Assembly: GCA_017617635.1 (NCBI GenBank)
Contig: JAFZVW010000016.1
Coordinates: 1 to 43,899 of the forward strand
Direction: 5' to 3'
Length of the DNA: 43,899 nt
Source: Bacteroidaceae bacterium
Lineage (GTDB): Bacteria > Bacteroidota > Bacteroidia > Bacteroidales > Bacteroidaceae
Shown: in pieces, positions 13,850-23,580 of the stretch
Position numbering within the stretch: position 1 is the stretch's first letter
Layout: the number at the start of each line of letters is the position of its first letter
Made by a program: the position numbers and the translations under genes
Notes under the pieces: generated by a model
What the model was told of the DNA's origin: nothing
The model's input: only the letters and a program-made list of their open reading frames with translations
Databases searched by the model: none

Positions 13850-16792
13850 TTACTCCTTTATTAACACTTTAGGATCTGATTTACATTCGGTTAATGTGTA
13901 TGTGTCTAATTTCTTTATTTCTGTTTTCCTTAAATCAATAAGTTCCAGACTTCTGCATCCAGAAAAAACTCTTTCTCCTAATATTTGCAAAGATGAAGGC
14001 ATTTGTATGCTTTTCATTTCTTTTCTACCTGCAAATGCTTCTTTTGAAATTTCAACTACCCCCTCTGGAATAACAATTTTAGATTTTCTGTTAAAACTAC
14101 AAATAAGAGTTCTTAGTCCCTTTGTATACAATATATTGTCTTTCACCTCAAAATAGGATGTCTCACATAGAATATTTTTTATGCCACTCCCTACAAATGC
14201 AGATTCACCTATCTGCATTACATTCTTTGGTAATACTAATTTCGTTAAATTATGACAATCTTTAAATGCCCCTTCCCCTATGATTTGTGTATGCTCATTA
14301 ATTATTACAGACTTAAGATTATCACAATGATTAAACATATATGCATTTACCAGTTCAGAATATGGCATTACTATCTTTTTCAATGATTTACATCCAGAAA
14401 AACAACCTTCTCCAATGACACTTACATTGTTTATATTAATTGTTTCTAAATTTCTACAATAATCGAATGCTGACTTCCCCATTTGCTTTACAGAAAATGG
14501 GATACTGATGCTTTTTAATGGAAGTTGCGAGAAAGCGTAATCATCTATTGATACTACAGTTTCTGGTACTTTAATGTAATCTTCATGGTTAAAGCAATAG
14601 ATGAGCCTTTTCATATCGCTAGTGTAAAGAATGCTGTCTATTATTTTGAAATTTGGGCTGAGACATTCTACCTCAGTATAATACCACTTTTGCCAAGTGT
14701 TTGCAAATGGGTTCGTTCCAATATGGGATACTGTCTTTGGAATAATTAATTTTTCTTTGATGATTGAGTCTTTAAATGCAAAATTCCCAATATGTTCTAG
14801 ATTATCCGGTAAGTCTAATTTGTTTAATTCTGTATCTTCGAAAGCATAATCACCTATTGCTATTGTTGTATCTGGTATAATCACAGATTTAAGTTTGCTT
14901 GTTGTATTATGATAGTCTTTGAATGCGTTGTTACATATGTACTTTACCCTTTTGTCAAGTGCAATTTTGTTAACACAATTGGATGAATAATTGTCAAATA
15001 AAGAAATAAAACACTCCATATCACCAGAATAAGTGCCTGGCTTACTGACATCTATTACAGGATGTCCGTATTCATCATAATGCATATGGCGGTATTCTCC
15101 CATATCCTTTCCAGATAGCCTTTCTGCAAGTGTCCATTCTTTGAATGATGGGACAATATGCCAATACTCCTTGATCTCATGATGACATTTCATGTCCCGT
15201 ACATATCGTGTAGGGATCTGAATAATTAACTCATGTTCCCTACGTCCTACCCCGTAATCTCCCATTTGCATCGAGGTATTGGAGATTGTAACTTTCTTTT
15301 GTATATTGAATGCATAAGTTCCAATCTTCTGTACGTTTTTTGGAATATACAGTTCTTCGACTTTGTCAGAATCGCTAAATGCAAAACTTCCTATTTCTTC
15401 TAGCTTCTCGTTTAAAATTATAGTTTTTAAATTATTACAGCCTTGGAATGCACATTTCTCAATTATTCTTAATTCCTTAGGCATCGATAATTCATGAAAG
15501 GAACATTCATCGAATGCATATTCACCAATTCTAACGATTGTATTCGGTAATACGATACTGTCAATTGATGGGCAATTGTTGAAAGTTCTTTCGGGTATTT
15601 CTTTAATATTATTTGGAAGAGTAATATACTTTAGACTTATACAATCTGAGAAAACGGATTTTCCTAATTCAATATCATTTGTTTCAAAATAGACACTTTT
15701 TAAGTTATAACAATACCTAAAAGCTTCATTTCCTATGTATTTTATATTTGGGGGAATAATCAACCGCTCAATACTTTGGATACCTTCAAATGCACATCCC
15801 ATTATACATTCAACGCTCTCTGGAATAGCTATTGTTTTTAATCCACCAAGACAATTATATATTACCTTCCCATCAGTGGAGAGTAACAGGTTGTCATTAA
15901 TTATATAATTACGGGATTTGCTTTGTATTTTCGATATACATGCAAATGCTTCTTTTCCAATATACTTTGTATTTGCGGGAATCACTATTTCCAAAGGAAT
16001 ATTACGAAGCCTTCTTTTTCGAGTGTCAAGATAATACTCCCGTTCATCTTCAGAGAAATGAGGAGATGCTACCTTTTGCTTAAAAGCTTTCACACCAATT
16101 TTTTCAAGTTTGTCAGGAAGACTTATATATTCCAAGTTAGGGCAATTGTAGAATACTTTGTCTCCTATTTCTTTCACATTAGAAAGAATAACTGTTCTCA
16201 AATTTTGTTGACTTGCAAATGCTGAATCACTAATGATTGTTGTGCGTGAGTTAGAAATAAAAGACTCTAATTGGGTAAAACAATGTATCAAAGAGTCCTT
16301 CGTTTGCGTGTACAATATTCCATTTTCCAACTCGAAAAATGGAGATAGATTCTTAATTATTGTTATATCTGAATATGAGAAAGGATTCCCATATATTGTT
16401 TTAACAGTCTTTGGAATAGTTATCTTATAAAAGCAAGAATTTGTAAAGGCATTTTTTCCAATTACTTCTAAACCATCAGGCAGTACTAATTCTGTCTTGT
16501 TGTCATTATCAAACTTTATCTCTAATCCACATGCCTGGTAAGATCCAGAACAATGGCTCACAATATACTTTTCGTATGCTTTACAATTACGAAATGCATC
16601 TTCACAGATAATCTTTGTTTTGGGATTAATAATTATCTTCTTCAAATTGCGAGGCATTTTGTCCTGCTTCTCATATGGATTTTTATAAGAAAGTAAACGT
16701 TTATAGTCCCTACTATAATAAAAACCATATTCATCACAAATTGCTTCAGAAAAATCTGTTAAAAATACTTCCGTTAGTAATTTAGTTTCCAT
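13850..16792 (-). CDS. BspA-type leucine-rich repeat protein (LRR_5), no signal peptide
   Basis: About 980 residues, nearly all repeats of the BspA/LRR_5 type (unit of about 23 residues: ...IGxxAFxxCxxLKxIxLPxxLxxI...), for example EIGSFAFSDSDKVEELYIPKNVQKIGTYAF. Such repeats form a solenoid for protein binding and are common on the surface of Prevotella and relatives. Here no signal peptide or C-terminal sorting domain is visible, so a cytoplasmic location is likely. An interruption near residue 560-620 (Trp/Arg/Tyr-rich, YRHMHYDEYGHPVIDVS) divides two repeat blocks that each begin with a longer spacer. I chose the ATG at 16792, preceded by TAAAGAAACAAAC; an in-frame ATG at 16822 is also possible. 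A strong promoter lies at 16885-16915. The gene is markedly AT-rich against its neighbours. Confidence 0.85.
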   Translation of the reverse strand: METKLLTEVFLTDFSEAICDEYGFYYSRDYKRLLSYKNPYEKQDKMPRNLKKIIINPKTKIICEDAFRNCKAYEKYIVSHCSGSYQACGLEIKFDNDNKTELVLPDGLEVIGKNAFTNSCFYKITIPKTVKTIYGNPFSYSDITIIKNLSPFFELENGILYTQTKDSLIHCFTQLESFISNSRTTIISDSAFASQQNLRTVILSNVKEIGDKVFYNCPNLEYISLPDKLEKIGVKAFKQKVASPHFSEDEREYYLDTRKRRLRNIPLEIVIPANTKYIGKEAFACISKIQSKSRNYIINDNLLLSTDGKVIYNCLGGLKTIAIPESVECIMGCAFEGIQSIERLIIPPNIKYIGNEAFRYCYNLKSVYFETNDIELGKSVFSDCISLKYITLPNNIKEIPERTFNNCPSIDSIVLPNTIVRIGEYAFDECSFHELSMPKELRIIEKCAFQGCNNLKTIILNEKLEEIGSFAFSDSDKVEELYIPKNVQKIGTYAFNIQKKVTISNTSMQMGDYGVGRREHELIIQIPTRYVRDMKCHHEIKEYWHIVPSFKEWTLAERLSGKDMGEYRHMHYDEYGHPVIDVSKPGTYSGDMECFISLFDNYSSNCVNKIALDKRVKYICNNAFKDYHNTTSKLKSVIIPDTTIAIGDYAFEDTELNKLDLPDNLEHIGNFAFKDSIIKEKLIIPKTVSHIGTNPFANTWQKWYYTEVECLSPNFKIIDSILYTSDMKRLIYCFNHEDYIKVPETVVSIDDYAFSQLPLKSISIPFSVKQMGKSAFDYCRNLETININNVSVIGEGCFSGCKSLKKIVMPYSELVNAYMFNHCDNLKSVIINEHTQIIGEGAFKDCHNLTKLVLPKNVMQIGESAFVGSGIKNILCETSYFEVKDNILYTKGLRTLICSFNRKSKIVIPEGVVEISKEAFAGRKEMKSIQMPSSLQILGERVFSGCRSLELIDLRKTEIKKLDTYTLTECKSDPKVLIKE

Positions 16793-16884
16793 GTTTGTTT
16801 CTTTAGAAGTAAATTTGCACATTGGATTGAGATAATTTTATGGTAAGATTTACTAGATGGTAAAAATCTTCAATCTTAACACCA

Positions 16885-16915
16885 CAAAAATAGGAAAAGT
16901 CGAGAACAGAACAAA
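16885..16915 (-). promoter_or_regulatory. Strong promoter of the large LRR gene
   Basis: On the minus strand TTTG (16912-16915), a 19-bp spacer and TATTTTTG (16885-16892) match the full Bacteroidota consensus. Transcription would begin near 16878 and likely continue into the cyclase-like gene 47 bp after the LRR stop. Confidence 0.7.
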
Positions 16916-17006
16916 ACAAAATGCCATTATTTTTCCAATTCTCAACTTTTCTATAATCGTAGCTATTTAATCTTCATCGAAGAATTTGCCTTTGGGAATA
17001 ATACAT

Positions 17007-18197
17007 TTATTTCACCACCTCCCCTTTGCCGTTGACAATGATTTTATTACGGATGGGAGTAGTGCAAAGATACAGATCATACCCAATCGCATCAATGTCA
17101 CAATACAAAGGCATTGTCACGATACGGCCGTCAGCCGTCATCAATCCCTCATACTCATCGCCAGCCCTATAGGCACGCAGTCGTGCTATCGCTTTGGGAT
17201 GATAATACGTTCCGGGCTCCTCTCTGTCATAATCATCCGCAGCAGAATTCTTCATATACACTATTTCATCCTTCTCATACTCCATCACACGTACTTGCGA
17301 TATACAGAAGTCATTAACCACATTACCCTTAAAATCATACTCGCATATCGTATGGTCAGGCTTTGTCACACTAATCAAACTATCACTTATGTAAATATCA
17401 CATTCCATCAACGGAACAATAGTATTCAGATTACTGTCCAGGACAGCCTTCTCATCGCCTTTCCATAATAGCCACAGCTTGAAATCATTCGTAGGACTGA
17501 TAACGCTGTATTCCAACGGCAATACCATATTGCCCTTCCTGTCCAGCAATCCACGCAAATGTCCCTCATCCGATTCAACTACACAGTAGCCGCCGTGAAA
17601 CACATATCCCTCCACATTCGGGAAATATGGCATCTTTTTGTCAATAACAACCTTGCCCGTTCCGTCTATGAACTTTATGTAGCCGCCGTCATCAACACAA
17701 GCCAAACCATCCGAGAACACCCATGCATGATCATACTTAGGCTCAACAACCACCCTACCCGTCATCCTGCTGAAGTAGCCACGTTTTACACCATTACTGA
17801 AGCAAACCAGCGAATCACCAGTCAAAGGTCCCGCTATCCACTCAACATTCTTCAGCAACTTCTCTCCAGTCTTGGCATTGCAGACATAACCCTTGCCGTC
17901 ACCATGATTATGAAACGATATAACACTACTGAGATACTCGTTTGCCTTACACTCAGGATCATCACATGTCACAAGCCTCTTGCCATACGACCGCCATAAA
18001 TCGTCGCAGGCATAATAGACCAATACCGACGCCACAATGCACGTTATTACGGCAGCACTCATGGCAAACATACCCCATACACACTTGGCAAACCAGCCGT
18101 CCCTTTTGTACCCGAACAGACCGAAGAACCACCCCAATACCTGACACACACCACTCCACAATACCGTGAAGAACTCTTTTGCTGAAACTTTTCTCAT
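17007..18197 (-). CDS. WG-repeat protein with membrane anchor
   Basis: A 396-residue protein with one strong membrane segment (about residues 38-62) after a basic, aromatic N-terminus; a weaker hydrophobic stretch lies near 12-28. The rest is built of WG/KWG-like repeats, as in VKRGYFSRMTGRVVVEPKYDHAWVFSDGLACVDDGGYIKFIDGTGKVVIDKK and later EYEGLMTADGRIVTMPLYCDID, each holding the G-x-ID/x-G-K/x-VV pattern. Such repeats form beta-propeller-like folds. The domain should lie outside the cytoplasmic membrane. A TAGCTTTG box at 18236-18243 (minus strand) may drive it. It is the last intact gene of the accessory block and is less AT-rich than the genes to its left. Function unknown. Confidence 0.75.
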   Translation of the reverse strand: MRKVSAKEFFTVLWSGVCQVLGWFFGLFGYKRDGWFAKCVWGMFAMSAAVITCIVASVLVYYACDDLWRSYGKRLVTCDDPECKANEYLSSVISFHNHGDGKGYVCNAKTGEKLLKNVEWIAGPLTGDSLVCFSNGVKRGYFSRMTGRVVVEPKYDHAWVFSDGLACVDDGGYIKFIDGTGKVVIDKKMPYFPNVEGYVFHGGYCVVESDEGHLRGLLDRKGNMVLPLEYSVISPTNDFKLWLLWKGDEKAVLDSNLNTIVPLMECDIYISDSLISVTKPDHTICEYDFKGNVVNDFCISQVRVMEYEKDEIVYMKNSAADDYDREEPGTYYHPKAIARLRAYRAGDEYEGLMTADGRIVTMPLYCDIDAIGYDLYLCTTPIRNKIIVNGKGEVVK

Positions 18198-18235
18198 TTT
18201 CTTGCCGTGATTAAATTATACATGATTTTTCACAG

Positions 18236-18243
18236 CAAAGCTA
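18236..18243 (-). promoter_or_regulatory. -7 box before the WG-repeat gene
   Basis: TAGCTTTG on the minus strand fits TAnnTTTG and lies about 38 bp before the ATG at 18197. No convincing -33 element is seen. Confidence 0.45.
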
Positions 18244-18448
18244 CTGAGTATTTTTCCAACTTCAGCCCTCAACGAAGCACCTCTGTACGAATCCCGCCTT
18301 CTACTGTACGAAAAGGGGGAACTTTTGCTTCTGAGTATCGCTACGCTATCCGAACGGTATTGAATAGAGACTAAAGGAGTACCAAAGTAACACTTTATGT
18401 CCAATGCTGTTTCTTGAGTTTCTCGATCATGTTTCTGACCATCTTTAG

Positions 18449-18577
18449 TGTCTACTCACAGGACTTGCCTATTCAACCGCCGCACGCGAGCTCTGCGACA
18501 TCGCCTACGACCCCACAACCGGCATCATAAGCCAAGGCCGCAAAAGCAGCAAGCTTTACCTGCTGGCTGATACATGA
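18449..18577 (+). pseudogene. 3'-end fragment of a winged-helix-type gene (copy 2)
   Basis: A frame without a start reads LLTGLAYSTAARELCDIAYD, then PTTGIISQGRKSSKLYLLADT, stop at 18575-18577; a TAG stop closes it upstream at 18446-18448. The STAARELxDI text followed by a GRKSSKLYLL strand looks like the C-terminal winged helix seen in Fic or AlbA/Schlafen-type proteins. It matches copy 1 at 10772-10842 in the same orientation. The rest of the 389-bp gap 18198-18586 shows only the WG-gene -7 box and nothing else recognised. Confidence 0.6.
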
Positions 18578-18586
18578 TGTAGTTTT

Positions 18587-19399
18587 CTAACCCTTGTCGT
18601 CCAGATCTGCGGCCTTGCCCTTGTACTGTGGCTGGCGCTTCTCGAAGAAGGCGGTGATGCCTTCCTTGTAGTCGTCGCCGCAATATACCTTGGTGCGGTA
18701 GGCATTGATGCGCTCGAAACTTTCGCTGGACATCGTGGATGTTGCACGGCTCAGGATGCGGAACTGCCTCTTGATTGCCGATACGCTAAGCACGGAGTTG
18801 CGTCGCAGCGGTGCACGGAATTTCTCCTCGAGCAGGGCGTCCAGCTGGTCTTCGGGTGCGATATGGTTCACAAGACCAACGTTGAGCGCATCCTGTGCAG
18901 TTATGGGATTGGCTGTGAAGAACATCTCGCGGGCTTTGTTGATGCCAAGCTGGTTGATGAAGTGCATGATACCCGACGCATTGTACGGTATGCCTATCTT
19001 AGCCGGTGTGATGGCGAATGTGGCTGTGTCTGCTGCAACAATCATATCGCAACTGAGGCACAGGTCGCATGCTCCGCCCCATACAGTACCGTTGGCGCAT
19101 GCAATGACGGGAATGGGTATGTCCTGCACCTTGCGCAGCAGCTGCTCCATCGGAACCTCGTATGCCAAAGGATCGGAACCGTCGGTAGGAAGTTCGTGGA
19201 TATTGTGTCCTGCCGACCACACGCCTCGCTTGCACTCGGCATTGATGATGATGCCCACACACTCGGCAGCGTATGCCTGGTCGATGGCCTGCATTAGTCC
19301 TGTACACATTTTCTCGCTCAGGCAATTGAAATGCTCTGCGTCCTGCATCGTAATCAAAGCGATGCGGTCGTCTATCTGTAAATTGACAATCTTTTCCAT
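18587..19399 (-). CDS. scpB: Methylmalonyl-CoA decarboxylase (crotonase superfamily)
   Basis: A 270-residue crotonase-fold enzyme closely resembling E. coli ScpB/YgfG, which decarboxylates methylmalonyl-CoA to propionyl-CoA. Shared marks: WSAGHNIHELPTDGSDPLAYE (residues 61-81; E. coli has SAGHDIHELPSGGRDPLSYD), NGTVWGGA (103-110, oxyanion-hole Gly residues), ITPAKIGIPYNASGI (130-144, with the active-site Tyr139) and TANPITAQDALNVGLVNHI. It would support propionate production from succinate in the cytoplasm, common in Prevotella-like bacteria. It stands alone, divergent from cytidine deaminase, with a -7 box at 19424-19431. Other crotonases are possible, but the HELP and VWGGA text is specific to this branch. 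Confidence 0.82.
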   Translation of the reverse strand: MEKIVNLQIDDRIALITMQDAEHFNCLSEKMCTGLMQAIDQAYAAECVGIIINAECKRGVWSAGHNIHELPTDGSDPLAYEVPMEQLLRKVQDIPIPVIACANGTVWGGACDLCLSCDMIVAADTATFAITPAKIGIPYNASGIMHFINQLGINKAREMFFTANPITAQDALNVGLVNHIAPEDQLDALLEEKFRAPLRRNSVLSVSAIKRQFRILSRATSTMSSESFERINAYRTKVYCGDDYKEGITAFFEKRQPQYKGKAADLDDKG

Positions 19400-19423
19400 A
19401 TTATTTCCTGGTTTTTCCGTTTA

Positions 19424-19431
19424 CAAATTTA
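19424..19431 (-). promoter_or_regulatory. -7 box of the methylmalonyl-CoA decarboxylase gene
   Basis: TAAATTTG on the minus strand fits TAnnTTTG, 25 bp before the ATG at 19399. No clear -33 box is present. Confidence 0.5.
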
Positions 19432-19505
19432 ACAATTTTCCAGTAATTAGTATGAGATACTGAGTAAGATTAGGGCAATCGGTGGTCTTTTTCAAGAATT
19501 TTTAG

Positions 19506-19513
19506 TATCTTTG
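19506..19513 (+). promoter_or_regulatory. -7 box of the cytidine deaminase gene
   Basis: TATCTTTG, followed by CACGAG, fits TAnnTTTG and lies 23 bp before the ATG at 19536. The -33 position has only a weak match. Confidence 0.55.
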
Positions 19514-19535
19514 CACGAGATTTAACCTGCATATT

Positions 19536-20024
19536 ATGAAGGAATATGAACTGAACGTCCGTGTAAAGGTATTGATGCCTGCGGAATTGGAGAAGTCTGA
19601 TGCCGAGTTGGTGGAAGCTGCCAAACAGGCAACGGAGACAAGCTATTCTCCATATAGTCATTTTCAGGTAGGTGCTGCCTTGCGCATGGAAAGCGGCGAA
19701 ATAATCAAGGGCAGCAATCAGGAGAACGCATCGTATCCTGTTTCGTGCTGTGCCGAACGTACGGCATTGTTCTGGGCAGGTGCCAACCGTCCGGGACAGG
19801 CTGTCAGGGCGATTGCCATTGCGGCACAGTCGAAGGGACGTTTCACCGATGATGTTACGGGGCCTTGCGGTGTCTGCAGGCAGGCATTGCTGGAAGTGGA
19901 GCACAGGCAGGGTTCGCCTATACGTCTGCTGTTGTACAGCGAAAGCGGTGTACATGTAACTGACAGCATAGAGGAAATTGTTCCGTTCAGCTTCTATGCG
20001 GAAAGCATGGGAAGTGAAGAGTGA
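19536..20024 (+). CDS. cdd: Cytidine deaminase
   Basis: A 162-residue zinc enzyme that deaminates cytidine and deoxycytidine to uridine forms in pyrimidine salvage. The zinc site is complete: CCAERTALF (Cys72, catalytic Glu74) and PCGVCRQ (Cys111, Cys114). The substrate loop is SPYSHFQVGAAL (38-49). Length fits the homotetrameric or dimeric short form, and the text around NQENASYPVS is that of Bacteroidota enzymes. It is followed after about 50 bp of GTGAAAAGTGAA-type repeats by the ABC-F gene, so read-through is possible. Confidence 0.93.
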   Translation: MKEYELNVRVKVLMPAELEKSDAELVEAAKQATETSYSPYSHFQVGAALRMESGEIIKGSNQENASYPVSCCAERTALFWAGANRPGQAVRAIAIAAQSKGRFTDDVTGPCGVCRQALLEVEHRQGSPIRLLLYSESGVHVTDSIEEIVPFSFYAESMGSEE

Positions 20025-20047
20025 AGAGTGAAAAGTGAAGAGTGAAA
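20011..20047. repeat. GTGAAGAGTGAAAA low-complexity repeat
   Basis: The end of the cytidine deaminase gene and its downstream gap carry four or five GTGAA(A/G)A units, and a related run GTGAAAAGTGAAAAGTGAAA occurs after the ABC-F stop (21701-21720). Slippage-type repeats; no role seen. Confidence 0.5.
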
Positions 20048-20057
20048 AATCGGTTAG

Positions 20058-21695
<1,638 letters not shown>

Positions 21696-21750
21696 TGCGA
21701 GTGAAAAGTGAAAAGTGAAAAAATGCGGGAATTGCCGTTATGACATGAAG

Positions 21751-21782
21751 TGTGCCAAATTGACGTTTGGCACATTTCTTGT
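21751..21782 (+). terminator. Perfect 9-bp inverted repeat between the ABC-F gene and grpE
   Basis: TGTGCCAAA (21751-21759), a 6-base loop and TTTGGCACA (21766-21774), followed by TTTCTTGT, look like a factor-independent terminator for the ABC-F transcript. An alternative reading exists: TGGCAC (21768-21773) with TTGT (21779-21782) is close to a sigma-54 -24/-12 promoter (TGGCAC-N5-TTGC), though the -12 GC is GT. No TAnnTTTG box was found before grpE. Confidence 0.5.
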
Positions 21783-21812
21783 ATAACAAGACATGTAAGT
21801 ATTTTAACGACT

Positions 21813-22370
21813 ATGGCAAAGGAAAATATAGAAAAAGAAGAATTGGAGAAGGAGAACATCCCTGAGGAGGAAGTAAAGGAAGAGGTCAAGGAAGAACCTG
21901 CGGAACAGGAAGTTGAAGTTGATCCGCTGGAGAAGGCCGAGGCTGAGATTGCCGACCTGAAGAAGCAGCTGCTGTACAAGATTGCAGAGTTTGACAACTA
22001 CCGCAAGCGTACAATGGCTGAGAAGGTGGAACTGATAATGAATGGCGGCGAGAAGACTATCACGGCCATCCTGCCCGTTATGGATGATATGGAACGCGCC
22101 CTGGAGCAGATGAAGAAAGCCGAGGATGTCTCGGCAGTCGTCGAGGGTGTCGAGCTGATTCAGAAGAAATTCATGGGCATCCTGGAGAAACTGGGCGTCA
22201 AGGCAATCGAAACTGAAGGTGCGGACTTTAACGTCGACCTGCACGAGGCAATTGCACAGCTCCCCGCTCCTACCGAGGAGATGAAGAACAAGATAATGGA
22301 TTGTACCCTGAAGGGTTACAAGCTGAACGACAAGGTTATACGACACAGTCAGGTTGTTGTCGGAATGTAA
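21813..22370 (+). CDS. grpE: GrpE, nucleotide exchange factor of DnaK
   Basis: A 185-residue protein. An acidic, Glu-rich N-terminus (KENIEKEELEKENIPEEEVKEEVKEE) leads to a long coiled-coil helix (about 45-75, DPLEKAEAEIADLKKQLLYKIAEFDNYRKRTMAEK) and the C-terminal beta domain with GVKAIETEGADFNVDLHEAIAQ and DKVIRHSQVVVG, all typical of GrpE. It drives ADP/ATP exchange on DnaK. The ATG at 21813 is chosen since an upstream in-frame ATG at 21750 would overlap the inverted repeat and has no family sequence. dnaJ starts 16 bp after its stop, so the pair is one heat-shock operon. Confidence 0.93.
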   Translation: MAKENIEKEELEKENIPEEEVKEEVKEEPAEQEVEVDPLEKAEAEIADLKKQLLYKIAEFDNYRKRTMAEKVELIMNGGEKTITAILPVMDDMERALEQMKKAEDVSAVVEGVELIQKKFMGILEKLGVKAIETEGADFNVDLHEAIAQLPAPTEEMKNKIMDCTLKGYKLNDKVIRHSQVVVGM

Positions 22371-22386
22371 ATGAATTAAAGGAAAC

Positions 22387-23556
22387 ATGGCACAAAGAGA
22401 TCCATACGAAGTACTGGGTGTAGCCAAAAACGCTACGGATGCAGAGATCAAGGCTGCATACAAGAAGATGGCCATCAAGTACCATCCGGACAGAAACCCG
22501 AATAACAAGGAAGCTGAGGAGAAGTTCAAGGAAGCTGCCGAGGCCTACGATATCCTGCGAGACAAGGACAAGCGTGCACGCTATGACCAGTTCGGTTTTG
22601 CCGGCATGGGCGGAGCCGGAGGTTTCGGAGGCGGACAGGGCTTTGACATGAACGACATCTTCAGTATGTTTGGCGATATCTTCGGTGGACACATGGGTGG
22701 CGGAGGCGGTGGCTTCGAAAGCTTCTTCGGAGGCGGTGGCGGCAGCTACGGAGGCCCGCAGAAACACCGTGGAGGTGACCTGCGCATCAAGGTTCGACTT
22801 ACTCTCGAGGAGGCAGCCACGGGTACCACGAAGAGATTCAAGGTACACAAGAACATGACCTGTACGCACTGTAACGGTTCGGGCAGCGAGGACGGAAAGA
22901 CAGATACATGTCCTACATGTCACGGCTCGGGGTATGTTTCCCGTACGATGAACACCATGTTCGGACGCATGCAGCAGCAAAGCGTATGTAACGCCTGCGG
23001 AGGAACAGGCACAACGATAAAGAACAAATGTAAGCATTGTGCAGGTACCGGTGTTGTTGCCGGCGACGAGACAATCGAGGTAAAGATTCCGGCAGGTGTT
23101 GACACAGGCATGATACTGAACGTGCAAGGCAAGGGTCATGCAGGACGCAACAACGGCTATGCAGGTGACATAAAGGTTGCCATTGAGGTTGAGGAGCATC
23201 CGGAACTGCACCGTCAGGACACGGATCTGATATACAACCTGCTGCTGGATCTTCCGACAGCGGTGCTTGGTGGCAGCGTTGAGATACCGACAATCGACGG
23301 AAAAGTAAAGATCAAGATTGAACCGGGCACACAGTCGGGCAAGACATTGCGCCTGCGCGGCAAGGGCATGCCTTCGCTGCATGGATACGGACAGGGCTAC
23401 GGTGATGAGATAATCCGCATTTCGATATATATACCTGAACACCTGAACAAGGAGGAGCAGGAAATATTTGAAAAGCTGCGCAACAGCGAGAACTGCAAGC
23501 CTTCGGCACATACCAGGAAGACGTTCTTCGACAGATTCCGCAACCTGTTCTCCTGA
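22387..23556 (+). CDS. dnaJ: Chaperone protein DnaJ
   Basis: A 389-residue type-I Hsp40. The J domain holds the HPD motif at 33-35. A Gly/Phe-rich region (about 70-125) is followed by four CxxCxGxG zinc motifs (Cys159/162, 175/178, 201/204, 215/218) and the two C-terminal substrate-binding domains (VKIPAGVDTGMIL, RLRGKGMPSLHGYGQGDE-like end). It delivers unfolded proteins to DnaK and stimulates its ATPase. It follows grpE by 16 bp and is followed after 24 bp by folC, which may be co-transcribed. Confidence 0.95.
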   Translation: MAQRDPYEVLGVAKNATDAEIKAAYKKMAIKYHPDRNPNNKEAEEKFKEAAEAYDILRDKDKRARYDQFGFAGMGGAGGFGGGQGFDMNDIFSMFGDIFGGHMGGGGGGFESFFGGGGGSYGGPQKHRGGDLRIKVRLTLEEAATGTTKRFKVHKNMTCTHCNGSGSEDGKTDTCPTCHGSGYVSRTMNTMFGRMQQQSVCNACGGTGTTIKNKCKHCAGTGVVAGDETIEVKIPAGVDTGMILNVQGKGHAGRNNGYAGDIKVAIEVEEHPELHRQDTDLIYNLLLDLPTAVLGGSVEIPTIDGKVKIKIEPGTQSGKTLRLRGKGMPSLHGYGQGYGDEIIRISIYIPEHLNKEEQEIFEKLRNSENCKPSAHTRKTFFDRFRNLFS

Positions 23557-23580
23557 TTCAACCATACTATAATTATATAT

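Noticed and set aside
10772-18577. Integrated mobile element with attachment sites
   Set aside because: The direct repeats are suggestive, but no integrase, transposase or phage gene lies between them, and the repeats differ at five positions, so they are reported as gene fragments rather than att sites.
22336-23565. Open frame of 409 codons on the minus strand
   Set aside because: It covers dnaJ in antisense; its Cys- and Val-rich text mirrors the zinc motifs and Gly codons of dnaJ and matches no family I know.
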